From Blastococcus sp. (lineage in GTDB: Bacteria > Actinomycetota > Actinomycetes > Mycobacteriales > Geodermatophilaceae), in contig JAOPWJ010000159.1 of assembly GCA_025965715.1 (NCBI GenBank), positions 1 to 33,193 on the forward strand: a DNA stretch of 33,193 bases, given 5' to 3'. Within the stretch, counting starts at the first letter, position 1. The number at the start of each line of letters is the position of its first letter. The notes under the pieces are model-generated. The model was given only the letters and a program-made list of their open reading frames with translations. It had not been told where the DNA came from and did not search any database. Positions 7,054 through 14,469 of the stretch are shown one piece after another. The position numbers were made by a program, and so were the translations under genes.

Positions 7054-7120
7054 CGGCCCATGGTGGAGGATCCGCGTCGCACGCGTGTGCCCGACCCCCA
7101 ATGTCGATCCCCGGTGCCGA

Positions 7121-7156
7121 CCTCCGGTGTCCGGCCTCCGGTGTCCGGCCTCCGCC
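7121..7156. repeat. 14-bp tandem repeat, about 2.5 copies
   Basis: CCTCCGGTGTCCGG occurs twice head to tail (7121-7134 and 7135-7148), followed by a partial third copy. It lies in the gap between hemD-like and the SpoIIE-phosphatase gene. The period equals that of the repeat at 4068 but the sequence is different. Confidence 0.75.
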
Positions 7157-7162
7157 CGGAGG
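7149..7162 (-). terminator. Possible terminator hairpin after the SpoIIE-phosphatase gene
   Basis: CCTCCGCCCGGAGG can fold into a short GC-only stem six bases beyond the stop codon of the minus-strand gene ending at 7168. There is no U-run, which is common for actinobacterial terminators. It overlaps the end of the 14-bp repeat, so it may be only a by-product of that repeat. Confidence 0.3.
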
Positions 7163-7167
7163 GGGGC

Positions 7168-8628
7168 TCAGCCGTCCCGGGTCCAGCAGGCGAGCAGGAT
7201 GCTCGCGTCGTCCTGCAGGAGACCCCCCTGGTGCTCGAGCACGGCGCGGTCCAGCCGGCGGAGCGTCTCCGGTGGCGGCTGACCGGCGGCGATCTCGTGG
7301 GTGAGCAGTTCGACCAGTCGCTCCTCGCCGAACCATTCCCCGGCGGCGTTGCGGGCCTCGACGACACCGTCGGTGTAGAGCGCCAGCCAGTCACCGGGCT
7401 GGAGGAACTCCTCGCCCACGGTCAAGCCCTCGGTCTCCACACCGAAGGGCAGCCGTCGTCCCCTGCCCAGCTCGCGGACCACGCGGCCGTCGCGCAGCAG
7501 CAAGGGTGCCGGATGCCCGGCGTTGATGTAGCGCAGCCGGCCCGACGCGACGTCCAGTTCCCCGAGGATGCCCGTGACGAAGGTGCCTCCGGGGAAGGCG
7601 GTGGCCAGGGCCGCGTCGATGGCAGCGGCCTGGTCGTAGACACCGCGGCCGTCACGGCGGGCGCTGCGGTAGCCCGCGAGGGCGGCCGACGCCTGCAGGC
7701 CGGCCTGCAGACCATGTCCCACGGCATCGAAGATCGCGACCGACACGGTGTGGGCGGACAGGGCGTAGTCGAAGGCGTCGCCGCCGACCTCGTAGCTCGG
7801 CTCGAGCATTCCGGCCACGGTGAAGGCCTCGGTGGACGCGGTCAGCGGCGGCAGTTGCTGCCAGATCAACTCGGCAGAAGCGCTGCGCGGCTGCGACAAC
7901 CGGCAGCGCTGGAGGTCGTCGCCGTAGGGCTGCTTCGACGAGATGAGGTGCCCCAGGAGGGCCGCCAGCCAGCGGCACTGCTCCCGCAGCGCCGGGTCGT
8001 ACAGATCCCCGGGAGAGCTGAGGCCGAACTCCAGGACGCCCAGCCGGTCGGCGCCGTCCAGCAGCGGCACCCACAGCCGCGGGCGGTCTCCCCGGTCGGT
8101 CGACAGGATCTGGACCGTGCGGAAGGCGCGGCCGGCCAGCGTCCCGTCCACGCTCAGCCGCGCGCCGCCCGCCACTCCGTCCGCAGGCATCCGCACCAGT
8201 CGGCGCTGCTCCTGGTCGATGAGGTAGACGCCCACGTCGATTCCCAGGCTCCGCCCCGCAGCCGCGGCGAGGGAGGGCAGGGTCTCCGGTGGCGCGGGCC
8301 CCGCGCCGACGAGCAGGCCCACGAGCGCAGCCAGCGGGCCGCTCGGCGGCAGTTGCTGGCGCAATGGCCGGCTGTAGGGCACCCGGTGCTCGGAGACCAC
8401 CTCGTCGAGCCGCTCGTTGATCGCGTGCGCCAGCATGTCGTGCTGGTGGGCCGGAAGACTGAGCAACCCGGAGAGATGCGCGTCGACGTCGACGAGATCC
8501 GCCTCACCCCCCAGGGCGAAGTACCGCATCCAGAGTTGCTCGAGCGTGAGGTCGGTGTGCTCGAACGCGGACTGCAAACTGGAGCGTTCCTCGTTCCCTG
8601 GCGGGCTGCCCTCGGGGCGCGTCATCAC
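7168..8628 (-). CDS. GAF-domain PP2C/SpoIIE-type serine phosphatase (RsbU-like)
   Basis: 486 aa. The C-terminal half (about 250-485) is a SpoIIE/PP2C phosphatase with its metal-binding acidic residues: 'EVGGDAFDYAL', 'IFDAVGHGLQAGL', 'LRYINAGHPAPLLL', 'LALYTDGVVEARN', 'LQDDASILLA'. Residues about 95-230 look like a GAF sensor ('LGIDVGVYLIDQEQRRLV', 'RLWVPLLDGADRLGVLEFG'). Such enzymes dephosphorylate anti-sigma-factor antagonists in partner-switching stress pathways; no anti-sigma or antagonist gene is in the window. Its start overlaps the stop of the GAF-ANTAR gene (GTGATG; GTG 8628 or ATG 8625 are both possible), so the two are translated as a pair. It is soluble, with no membrane span. Confidence 0.93.
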   Translation of the reverse strand: MMTRPEGSPPGNEERSSLQSAFEHTDLTLEQLWMRYFALGGEADLVDVDAHLSGLLSLPAHQHDMLAHAINERLDEVVSEHRVPYSRPLRQQLPPSGPLAALVGLLVGAGPAPPETLPSLAAAAGRSLGIDVGVYLIDQEQRRLVRMPADGVAGGARLSVDGTLAGRAFRTVQILSTDRGDRPRLWVPLLDGADRLGVLEFGLSSPGDLYDPALREQCRWLAALLGHLISSKQPYGDDLQRCRLSQPRSASAELIWQQLPPLTASTEAFTVAGMLEPSYEVGGDAFDYALSAHTVSVAIFDAVGHGLQAGLQASAALAGYRSARRDGRGVYDQAAAIDAALATAFPGGTFVTGILGELDVASGRLRYINAGHPAPLLLRDGRVVRELGRGRRLPFGVETEGLTVGEEFLQPGDWLALYTDGVVEARNAAGEWFGEERLVELLTHEIAAGQPPPETLRRLDRAVLEHQGGLLQDDASILLACWTRDG

Positions 8629-9362
8629 CGCCCCCGGCGGACGGCGGACTCGACCACCGCTTGCGCGGTCTGGGTGACACTCGTGCCTTCCTGCTGGGCG
8701 CGGGCGAGCAGGGCTCGGAACGCGGTGTCCTCGTCCACCGCGTTGCGACCCATGAGCAGGCCCTTCGCCATGCTGATCAGATCCCGACCCCGGATCGCCT
8801 TGCGCATACCGTCGCTCAGTCGCTCGGCGCGCTCTCGCGTCTGCAGGTTGGCGACGAAGATCGCCGACTGCGCGGCGAACAGGCGCAGGCGTTCTTCACC
8901 GGCAGCGTCGAAGGTCCCGGGCTCGTCGGCGTAGACCTTGAGGGCGCCCACCGAGATGTCACCGGCCACCATCGGTGCGCTCATGGCGGCGCGCAGCCCG
9001 AGGCGTGTGGCGGCCGCCGACCATCGGGGCCACCGTGAATCCGTCTCGAGGTCGTCCATCCGGACCAGTTCGCGCGTCTCGGCCGCGGTCAGGCACGGGC
9101 CCTCGTCCAGCTCGTACTGCAGCCTGTCCGCCTGGCGCACCCGGTCGTTGGTGCTCCCGGAGGACCGCCGCCCGCTCTCGTCGACGATGCTCACCCCGGC
9201 CCCGGTCGAGCCTGGAACCGTCTCCTGGGCCAGCGTGCTGAGCAGCCCGAGTGAGGTCTCAACGGTCTCCTCCGACAGCAGGAGGCCCGACATCCGGGCG
9301 AACACGCCAGACAGCTCGTCGGTCAGGGGCAGGTTCTGGGCCTGCGGTCGGGTCGCACTCAT
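8625..9362 (-). CDS. GAF-ANTAR transcription antiterminator
   Basis: 245 aa from ATG 9362, preceded by a GAGG-type ribosome binding site. Residues about 20-170 are a GAF domain ('LAQETVPGSTGAGVSIVDES', 'ELDEGPCLTAAETRELVR', 'MSAPMVAGDISVGALKVYAD'). Residues about 180-240 are an ANTAR RNA-binding domain ('RDLISMAKGLLMGRNAVDED', 'AFRALLARAQQEGTS'), a three-helix module known to bind paired hexaloop hairpins and prevent transcription termination. It is first in a two-gene unit with the SpoIIE phosphatase, so a signal sensed by GAF probably feeds both RNA-level and partner-switch control. The 112-bp gap upstream must hold the promoter; I see no convincing consensus there. Confidence 0.92.
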   Translation of the reverse strand: MSATRPQAQNLPLTDELSGVFARMSGLLLSEETVETSLGLLSTLAQETVPGSTGAGVSIVDESGRRSSGSTNDRVRQADRLQYELDEGPCLTAAETRELVRMDDLETDSRWPRWSAAATRLGLRAAMSAPMVAGDISVGALKVYADEPGTFDAAGEERLRLFAAQSAIFVANLQTRERAERLSDGMRKAIRGRDLISMAKGLLMGRNAVDEDTAFRALLARAQQEGTSVTQTAQAVVESAVRRGR

Positions 9363-9474
9363 CTGCGCCTCATCCGTGGCGAGCGGCGGTCCGCCGGATG
9401 TCTCGACGGCCGTCGTCCTTCAGGAAGGTGATCAGCGCCGACGGCCAGTAAACGTGGCACGTCCGCGCCCTTGT

Positions 9475-10089
9475 TCACGGCAGCGTGGAGAACCCGGCGC
9501 CATCGTCGTCCGCGGTCCCGTCGACGCGCAGACCGGCCCGTGCGCGGGTGTTCTCGGCGGCGAAGGCGCGCGCTTCGCTCTGCTGCCATCGCCGCCAGTG
9601 CGCGGCCAGCTCGGCGCCGTCCCGGGCCAGGCCCCGCGCCAGTCGAAGCGTCGGGGGCGCCTCGACCCAGACGAGCAGCGTCGTCCACCGAGCCAGGGCG
9701 CGGGCGCCGCAGCCGCAGCCTTCCACGATCACGACGGGAGCGGGTGGCACGAGCACCGCGTCAGCGGAGAAGGCGCCGGCCGCCCAGTCGTAGGGGTGGT
9801 ACGCGCCCGGGCGGCCCGCGGCGAGCGGACGCAGCACTCCCGCGGCCAGCCGGGGGACGGCGCCGGTGAGGGTCCAGCCGGCGTAGAGGTCGTCCATGTG
9901 GACGACGGGAGTTCGATTCCCGAGGGCGTCCTGCAGACGGCCCGCGAAGGTCGTCTTACCCGACCCCGCCGGGCCGTCGACGCAGATCAGCCGGGTGCTG
10001 CCCAACGCGGGCGGTGCCGCGAGCAGCGCTGCCGCCAGTCCGACGTAGGTGGTCGCCCCCGTCGGCCTCAGCCGAGGGCGAGGGTCCAC
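9475..10089 (-). CDS. P-loop uridine-kinase-like phosphotransferase
   Basis: About 204 aa. The Walker A motif 'VDGPAGSGKTTFAGRL' is followed by 'VVHMDDLYAGWTLTGAV' and 'VVIVEGCGCGARALA', the pattern of the uridine kinase / phosphoribulokinase superfamily. The C-terminus 'HWRRWQQSEARAFAAENTRA' fits a LID-type helix. The actinobacterial relatives are annotated as uridine kinase-like or (d)NMP kinases; the true substrate is not established. The start is a judgement: GTG 10089 ('VDPRPRLRPTGATTYVG') gives the usual length and overlaps the end of the metallo-hydrolase gene by 22 bp. A TTG about 70 bases downstream would remove part of the first strand, and the track's start at 10347 adds shadow sequence. 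Confidence 0.82.
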   Translation of the reverse strand: MDPRPRLRPTGATTYVGLAAALLAAPPALGSTRLICVDGPAGSGKTTFAGRLQDALGNRTPVVHMDDLYAGWTLTGAVPRLAAGVLRPLAAGRPGAYHPYDWAAGAFSADAVLVPPAPVVIVEGCGCGARALARWTTLLVWVEAPPTLRLARGLARDGAELAAHWRRWQQSEARAFAAENTRARAGLRVDGTADDDGAGFSTLP

Positions 10090-11114
10090 GTCGGCACCGC
10101 TCCGCCGCTGCTGGTCACCAGGCCGCGGCTGGCCAGCAGGCGCACGTGCGCGTCGGTCTCCGTGACCGCGAAGATCCGCATCCGCCGCTCGTACTGCTCC
10201 CACGGCCGCGACCAGGTCAGCTGTGCGGCCAGCTGCCAGGGCGTGCTGTGCGGATGGTCGCGGATGGCGTCCAGCAGCTCGGCGAGCCGGTGTTCGTGAT
10301 GGGCCTCGATCGCGGCGGTCCGCTCGGTCAGGCCGCGGAAGCGCCACTCGTGTGCCGGCAGCACTTCCGCGGGTTCCTGGCTCCCGATCCGGTCGAGGGC
10401 GGCGAGGTAGTCGCGCAGTGGGTCAGCGAGGCCGTCGGAGGTCGTCGAGATGTTCGGGGTGATCCGCGGCAGGACGTGGTCGCCGGAGAACAGCAGGCCC
10501 GTGCGTTCCTCGGCGAAGCAGAGGTGGCCGGGCGTGTGGCCAGGCGTGTGGACAGCGCGCAGAGACCAGCCCGGAAGGTCGGCGGTGTCGCCGTCCTCGA
10601 GCAGCCGGTCAGGGATCGCCATGCTGGTGAAGGGCACGAGCCGCTCGGCGGGACCCACGTCGGCCACCGCCTCGTCGTGATCCGCGCCGAGTGATACCAG
10701 GAAGGTGATCTCGGCCGCCACGAACGCCGCCGCATCCCGGTGGGACGGCGAGCCGACGATGGCGGCGTCGGCTGGGTGCATGGCCACCCACGCGCTCGAC
10801 GCCTGCCGGATCCGCTCGGCCAGGCCCAGGTGATCGAAGTGCAGGTGGGTGACGAGCAGCCCGCGTACGTCTTCGACCGAGCCGCCGATCGACGCCAGAC
10901 CGCTCGTGAGCGCGGCCCACCCCTCGTCGCTGTCCCAGCCGGCGTCGATCAGGCCGAGACCGCCGCCCTCGAGGGCGAAGGCGTAGACGCTGACGTAGCG
11001 CAGCGGCCCCGGCATCGGGACCGGGATCGACCACAGCCCGTCCCGGAGCTGCTCCACGGGCGGCACCGCCCGCGTCTGCCAGGCCTCGTGCTGGGCCGAC
11101 CCGGTGATCTCCAC
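10068..11114 (-). CDS. Metallo-beta-lactamase-fold hydrolase with C-terminal winged helix
   Basis: 348 aa from GTG 11114 ('VEITGSAQHEAWQTRA'), preceded by GAGG. The frame extends to 11309 but the extra part is arginine-rich and overlaps the divergent gene. The zinc-site motif is 'LLVTHLHFDHLG' (HxHxDH, about residue 110), with later ligands in 'HTPGHTPGHLCF', 'LLFSGDHVLP' and 'LPAHEW'. The last 70 residues ('RMRIFAVTETDAHVRLLASR') form the winged-helix tail common in actinobacterial MBL hydrolases related to glyoxalase II and LACTB2. The reaction is probably hydrolysis of a thioester or phosphoester; nothing here picks the substrate. It is coupled to the kinase-like gene and divergent from the PH-domain gene 44 bp away. 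Confidence 0.9.
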   Translation of the reverse strand: MEITGSAQHEAWQTRAVPPVEQLRDGLWSIPVPMPGPLRYVSVYAFALEGGGLGLIDAGWDSDEGWAALTSGLASIGGSVEDVRGLLVTHLHFDHLGLAERIRQASSAWVAMHPADAAIVGSPSHRDAAAFVAAEITFLVSLGADHDEAVADVGPAERLVPFTSMAIPDRLLEDGDTADLPGWSLRAVHTPGHTPGHLCFAEERTGLLFSGDHVLPRITPNISTTSDGLADPLRDYLAALDRIGSQEPAEVLPAHEWRFRGLTERTAAIEAHHEHRLAELLDAIRDHPHSTPWQLAAQLTWSRPWEQYERRMRIFAVTETDAHVRLLASRGLVTSSGGAVPTWTLALG

Positions 11115-11158
11115 GTCCTCGCACTCTGCCAGCCGCCCGGTGGTGGGCTCCTGCCACC

Positions 11159-11665
11159 ATGGGCATCGTGTCCGATGCCCCGCACTCCGACGCCGTTCCG
11201 CCGCCCGGCTCCGTGGCGGCCGTGCCGCGGCGCATGCGGCTGGTCTGCGCGGTGGTCGCGGCGGTGATCGTCGCCGTGATGGTGGTGGCCGCGCGTGCAC
11301 TGTCGTCATCGCACGGGGTCGTCACCTACCACCTGTCCGACCAGTACGGCCTGGCCGCACTCGGACTGCTCCTGGGCGTCGGCGTGCTCCTGCTGGGCCG
11401 TTCCCGCGTCGACGCCGACGCCGCAGGGGTGCGCATCCGGAACATCGCCGTGAGCCACGAGTTCCCGTGGCAGGCCGTGCGCGCCGTCCATTTCGACCGG
11501 AAGTCCTCGTGGGCGTCCCTGGTGCTGGAGAACCAGGACGAGGTGGCGGTGCTTGCCATCCAGGCGGTCGACAAGGAGCGCGCCGTCCGTGCCGTGCAGG
11601 GCCTTCGCCGGCTGCACGCCGCGGCCCGCGCCAAGGACCCCAAGCCGCCGCCGCTGCTGTACTGA
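11159..11665 (+). CDS. Membrane protein with two TM helices and PH-like domain
   Basis: 168 aa from ATG 11159; GTG 11168 is also possible. After a proline-rich start come two membrane segments, 'LVCAVVAAVIVAVMVVAA' (about 28-45) and 'LAALGLLLGVGVLLLG' (about 64-79). The rest is a bacterial PH-like domain: 'SRVDADAAGVRIRNIAVSHE', 'FPWQAVRAVHFDRKSSWASL', 'VAVLAIQAVDKERAVRAV'. Proteins of this layout sit upstream of infC or in ribosomal/division neighbourhoods in many actinobacteria; their role is not known. The 'W..V..V.FD' strand and the final helix match the family well. It ends about 30 bp before the candidate infC promoter. Confidence 0.85.
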   Translation: MGIVSDAPHSDAVPPPGSVAAVPRRMRLVCAVVAAVIVAVMVVAARALSSSHGVVTYHLSDQYGLAALGLLLGVGVLLLGRSRVDADAAGVRIRNIAVSHEFPWQAVRAVHFDRKSSWASLVLENQDEVAVLAIQAVDKERAVRAVQGLRRLHAAARAKDPKPPPLLY

Positions 11666-11673
11666 CCCGGGAG

Positions 11674-11703
11674 TTACCTGTCGGGCCGGCGACGCTGTAG
11701 GGT
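11674..11703 (+). promoter_or_regulatory. Candidate promoter for the infC operon
   Basis: TAGGGT (11698-11703) fits the TANNNT -10 pattern, with a weak -35 (TTACCT, 11674-11679) at 18-bp spacing. A start near 11710 would give a leader of about 270 nt before infC, consistent with the structured leader described below. The -35 match is poor, so this is tentative. Confidence 0.35.
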
Positions 11704-11856
11704 GGGTGAGCCTCCCCCCGCTACATCGAGGCGCGCGAACCATCCAGTGGCCCCACCCCGGGCCACTGATCCAAGAGGAGCCCGCTCCCACCTGACGCCG
11801 TCCAGGCGACCAGGTCCCCGGATCGCGAGAGCCGGCCATCGGTCGGCTGTCGCGTC

Positions 11857-11904
11857 GTGCACGTGCCTCCCGGTGCGTGCACACCGGAGAGTCGGGCCCC
11901 GTGA
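11857..11904 (+). CDS. Possible 15-codon upstream ORF (leader peptide) of infC
   Basis: A GTG at 11857 opens a short frame ([15 protein letters not shown], then TGA 11902-11904). Its stop codon is at the top of the 5' arm of the terminator-like hairpin at 11895-11922, so a ribosome finishing it would cover that arm and block the hairpin. The region also has GTGCACG...CGTGCAC arms (11857-11863 / 11876-11882 approximately) that could form an alternative structure. No clear Shine-Dalgarno precedes it, so translation is unproven. Confidence 0.35.
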   Translation: MHVPPGACTPESRAP

Positions 11905-11932
11905 GCTGATGCTCCCGGGGCCTTCGTTCTCT
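11895..11932 (+). terminator. Terminator-like hairpin (attenuator) in infC leader
   Basis: GGCCCCG (11895-11901) and CGGGGCC (11916-11922) form a perfect 7-bp GC stem with a 14-nt loop, followed by the pyrimidine-rich TTCGTTCTCT. Sited about 60 nt before infC within its leader, it would act as an attenuator rather than an end-of-operon terminator. Leader attenuation of infC-rpmI-rplT is known in other bacteria by various mechanisms; the mechanism here is inferred. Confidence 0.55.
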
Positions 11933-11973
11933 CGGCATCCGGGACGGGCGCGACTCCTCCCATGCAAGAGCAG

Positions 11974-11986
11974 AGGAGAGGCCATC
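11974..11986 (+). promoter_or_regulatory. Ribosome binding site with ATC start of infC
   Basis: AGGAGAGG directly precedes ATC 11984-11986 at normal spacing. The strong site together with the non-canonical codon decides the infC start and is the expected signature of IF-3 autoregulation. Confidence 0.8.
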
Positions 11987-12571
11987 ACCGAGCCACGCAT
12001 CAACGACCGTATCCGTGTCCCCGAGGTCCGACTGGTCGGTCCCGAGGGCGAGCAGGTCGGCGTCGTGTCGATCGGCGAAGCGCTGCGCCTGGCTCAGGAC
12101 TCGGAGCTCGACCTCGTCGAGGTCGCTCCCATGGCCAAGCCGCCCGTCGCCAAGCTCATGGACTACGGGAAGTTCAAGTACGAGTCTGCGCAGAAGGCCC
12201 GCGAGGCCCGGCGGAACCAGGCGCTCACCGTCATCAAAGAGATGCGGCTGCGCCTCAAGATCGATCCGCACGACTACGAGACCAAGAAGGGCCACGTCGA
12301 GCGCTTCCTCAAGGGCGGCGACAAGGTCAAGATCACCGTCATGTTCCGCGGCCGGGAGCAGTCCCGCCCGGAGATGGGCTACCGCCTGCTGCAGCGGCTG
12401 GCGGCCGACGTCCAGGAGCTGGGCGTCGTCGAGTCCAACCCGAAGCAGGACGGCCGCAACATGGTCATGGTGATCGCACCGCACCGGAACCAGGCAGCGA
12501 GCGACGCCGCACGCCGCACGGCGAAGGCGGAGAAGCAGTCGTCGTCCGAGGAGCAGGCCCCCACCGCCTGA
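11984..12571 (+). CDS. infC: Translation initiation factor IF-3
   Basis: 195 aa. IF-3 binds the 30S subunit, keeps 50S off and checks start-codon pairing. The N-domain ('[20 protein letters not shown]') and C-domain ('[20 protein letters not shown]', '[18 protein letters not shown]') are complete, with a short basic tail. No ATG, GTG or TTG fits the conserved N-terminus. The start is ATC at 11984, five bases after AGGAG (11974-11978), giving '(M)TEPRINDRI'. A rare AUU/AUC/AUA start is a conserved trait of infC and lets IF-3 limit its own synthesis, because it discriminates against such codons. The track's ATG 11962 is in another frame. First gene of infC-rpmI-rplT. Confidence 0.96.
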   Translation: MTEPRINDRIRVPEVRLVGPEGEQVGVVSIGEALRLAQDSELDLVEVAPMAKPPVAKLMDYGKFKYESAQKAREARRNQALTVIKEMRLRLKIDPHDYETKKGHVERFLKGGDKVKITVMFRGREQSRPEMGYRLLQRLAADVQELGVVESNPKQDGRNMVMVIAPHRNQAASDAARRTAKAEKQSSSEEQAPTA

Positions 12572-12665
12572 AGAAGGGGCCCTCCTGCCCCGGCACGCGC
12601 AAGCTCGCGACGGGGCCCTGCACGAGGGCCGGCGACGTACCGACACAGACGAACAGGACGAGGAC

Positions 12666-12860
12666 ATGCCGAAGCAGAAGACCCACAAGGGCGCGAGCAA
12701 GCGGATTCGCGTCACGGGCACCGGCAAGCTGGTGGCCGAGCACACGAACAACCAGCACAAGTTCGAGCACAAGTCGTCCTCCCGCAAGCGGCGCATCTCG
12801 GGAACCGGCGTGCTCTCGCCGGCCGACACCAGCCGTATGCGCAAGCTGCTCGGTCGCTGA
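12666..12860 (+). CDS. rpmI: 50S ribosomal protein L35
   Basis: 64 aa, normal length for L35. It starts 'MPKQKTHKGASKRIRVTGTG', with the family's 'KTHKGASKR', the central 'HTNNQHKFEHKSSSRKRR' and the C-terminal 'DTSRMRKLLGR'. ATG 12666 is preceded by AGGACGAGGAC. It is the second gene of the infC operon, 94 bp after infC. That gap contains GGGGC...GCCCC arms near 12576-12591 which may form an RNA hairpin. Confidence 0.98.
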   Translation: MPKQKTHKGASKRIRVTGTGKLVAEHTNNQHKFEHKSSSRKRRISGTGVLSPADTSRMRKLLGR

Positions 12861-12896
12861 CCGCCCTCCCCGTAACCAAAAGACAGGAGCTCTCAC

Positions 12897-13283
12897 GTGG
12901 CACGCGTGAAGCGGGCGGTCAACGCCCAGAAGAAGCGCCGCGCAACCCTCGAGGCCGCCAGCGGCTACCGCGGTCAGCGTTCGCGCCTGTACCGCAAGGC
13001 CAAGGAGCAGCTGCTCCACTCGGCGACCTATGCCTACCGCGACCGCAAGGTCCGCAAGGGTGACTTCCGTAAGCTGTGGATCACCCGGATCAACGCTGCG
13101 GCGCGCCTGAACGACATGACCTACAACCGGTTCATCCAAGGGCTCAATCTGGCCGGTATCGAGCTGGACCGTCGCGTCCTCGCCGAGCTGGCCGTGAATG
13201 AGCCGGCCGCGTTCGCCGCGCTGGTGGAGACGGCGCGCGCCGCGGTCGCCGCCGCTCGGGCGACCGAGGGCCAGGCAGCCTGA
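12897..13283 (+). CDS. rplT: 50S ribosomal protein L20
   Basis: 128 aa from GTG 12897 with AGGAG eight bases upstream. L20 binds 23S rRNA early in 50S assembly. The long basic N-terminal helix '[20 protein letters not shown]' and the globular '[20 protein letters not shown]' followed by '[20 protein letters not shown]' are characteristic. The C-terminal alanine-rich extension is usual in actinobacteria. Third gene of the operon; in other phyla L20 represses this operon, but no L20-binding mimic can be identified by eye here. Confidence 0.98.
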   Translation: MARVKRAVNAQKKRRATLEAASGYRGQRSRLYRKAKEQLLHSATYAYRDRKVRKGDFRKLWITRINAAARLNDMTYNRFIQGLNLAGIELDRRVLAELAVNEPAAFAALVETARAAVAAARATEGQAA

Positions 13284-13464
13284 GGGTCGGACCGACTCTG
13301 CAGCACGCATGTCCGACGCCGTCGGTGACCGGGTCCCCGTGGCCGGCACCGGCGGCGTCGGCGTCGGGGCGGGCGACCGCGGTGCCGTCCGGGGCGGCGA
13401 CGTCGACGGGAAACGCCGTCCTCGTCAGCCGCGTCCCCGGGCTCACCGGGAGAGGAGCGCCGGA

Positions 13465-14250
13465 GTGACCGATCTGCTCACCGAGCGCTCCGCCCGCATC
13501 GTCGGCGCCCGCAAGCTCACCCGCCGGGCCGGGCGGGACGCCGCCGGGCTCTTCCTCGCCGAGGGCCGGCAGGCCGTCGCCGAGGCGCTCGCCGATCCGT
13601 CGGGGGTTCACGAGGTCTTCGCCACCGAGGCCGCGGCGGCCGCGCACCGTGACCTGCTGGCGACGACGGCGGTGCGGATACGGCTGGTCACCGAGAAGGC
13701 CGCGGCCTGCCTGTCCGAGACGGTGACGCCGCAGGGGCTCATCGCCGTGTGCGGGCTCCGGGACGTCGGCGTCGAGGCGTTCAGCGCGAACCCGCCACGG
13801 CTGGCCGTCGGTCTTGCCGAGCTCGCCGATCCGGGCAACGCGGGCACCGTGCTGCGGACGGCGGACGCCTGTGGTGCCGGGGCGGTCGTCTTCGGCGCCG
13901 GATCGACCGACCCCTACGGCGGCAAGGCGGTGCGGGCAAGCGCCGGCAGTCTCTTCCACGTCGACGTCGTTCGAGGGGCGCCGCTGGGTCCGCTCATCGA
14001 GGCGGTGCAGGGTGCGGGGGTGACCGTGCTGGCCGCCGACGGCAGGGGAGAGGTGGGCCTCGACGAGCTGACGACCGAGCTCGCCGGGCCCGTGCTGTGG
14101 CTGTTCGGCAACGAGGCCCGCGGAGTGCCGCCCGGGCTGGCCGCACTGGCCGACGCCCGGGTCCGCATCCCTATGCGCGGTCGAGCGGAGAGCCTCAATC
14201 TCGCGGCGGCCGCGGCGATCTGCCTCTACACGACCCAGCTCGCCCAGTAG
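13465..14250 (+). CDS. SpoU/TrmH-family RNA 2'-O-methyltransferase
   Basis: 261 aa from GTG 13465, seven bases after AGGAG. The frame extends upstream to 13198 within rplT, but that part is low-complexity. The N-terminal substrate-binding domain is 'RAGRDAAGLFLAEGRQAVAE' and onward. The SPOUT knot motifs are motif 1 'ELADPGNAGTVLRTADACGA', motif 2 'VLWLFGNEARGVPP' and motif 3 'IPMRGRAESLNLAAAAAICL', with the conserved N in 'ESLN' that helps bind SAM in the knot. In Mycobacterium the equivalent gene after rplT is called tsnR. It probably methylates a 2'-OH in 23S rRNA; the target base is unknown. It may be cotranscribed with rplT (181-bp gap). Confidence 0.92.
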   Translation: MTDLLTERSARIVGARKLTRRAGRDAAGLFLAEGRQAVAEALADPSGVHEVFATEAAAAAHRDLLATTAVRIRLVTEKAAACLSETVTPQGLIAVCGLRDVGVEAFSANPPRLAVGLAELADPGNAGTVLRTADACGAGAVVFGAGSTDPYGGKAVRASAGSLFHVDVVRGAPLGPLIEAVQGAGVTVLAADGRGEVGLDELTTELAGPVLWLFGNEARGVPPGLAALADARVRIPMRGRAESLNLAAAAAICLYTTQLAQ

Positions 14251-14254
14251 GAAC

Positions 14255-14299
14255 GTCCCGCTGCTGCTGTCCTCACCACGCGCAGGCTCGCGGCGGGAC
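14255..14299 (+). terminator. Possible terminator after the SpoU methyltransferase
   Basis: GTCCCGC (14255-14261) and GCGGGAC (14293-14299) are perfect 7-base arms just after the stop codon at 14250. The 31-nt loop itself holds a smaller CG-rich arm pair. There is no T-run. Weak evidence, but the site is where a terminator is expected. Confidence 0.3.
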
Positions 14300-14469
14300 C
14301 CTGCGGGGAGCCGCTGGATGACGGGAGCGGACGAGTTGTCCGCCACGATCGGGCGAACGAGGCCACGGCCGTCCCGTGACGGCGCAGCGGCGAGCGCCGG
14401 GGCCCGGGGCGCGGCGAAGGCGGATAGACGGCGCGCCGAAGCTCTCGGGGGTACGGGCGAGCATCGGCG

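Noticed and set aside
6751-8934. 727-aa plus-strand ORF
   Set aside because: Shadow of the minus-strand HemD-like, SpoIIE-phosphatase and GAF-ANTAR genes; composition is Q/R/G-rich without any motif.
11962-12909. 315-aa ORF starting with ATG near the infC Shine-Dalgarno
   Set aside because: Out of frame with infC and rpmI; the infC protein is clearly in the ATC 11984 frame.
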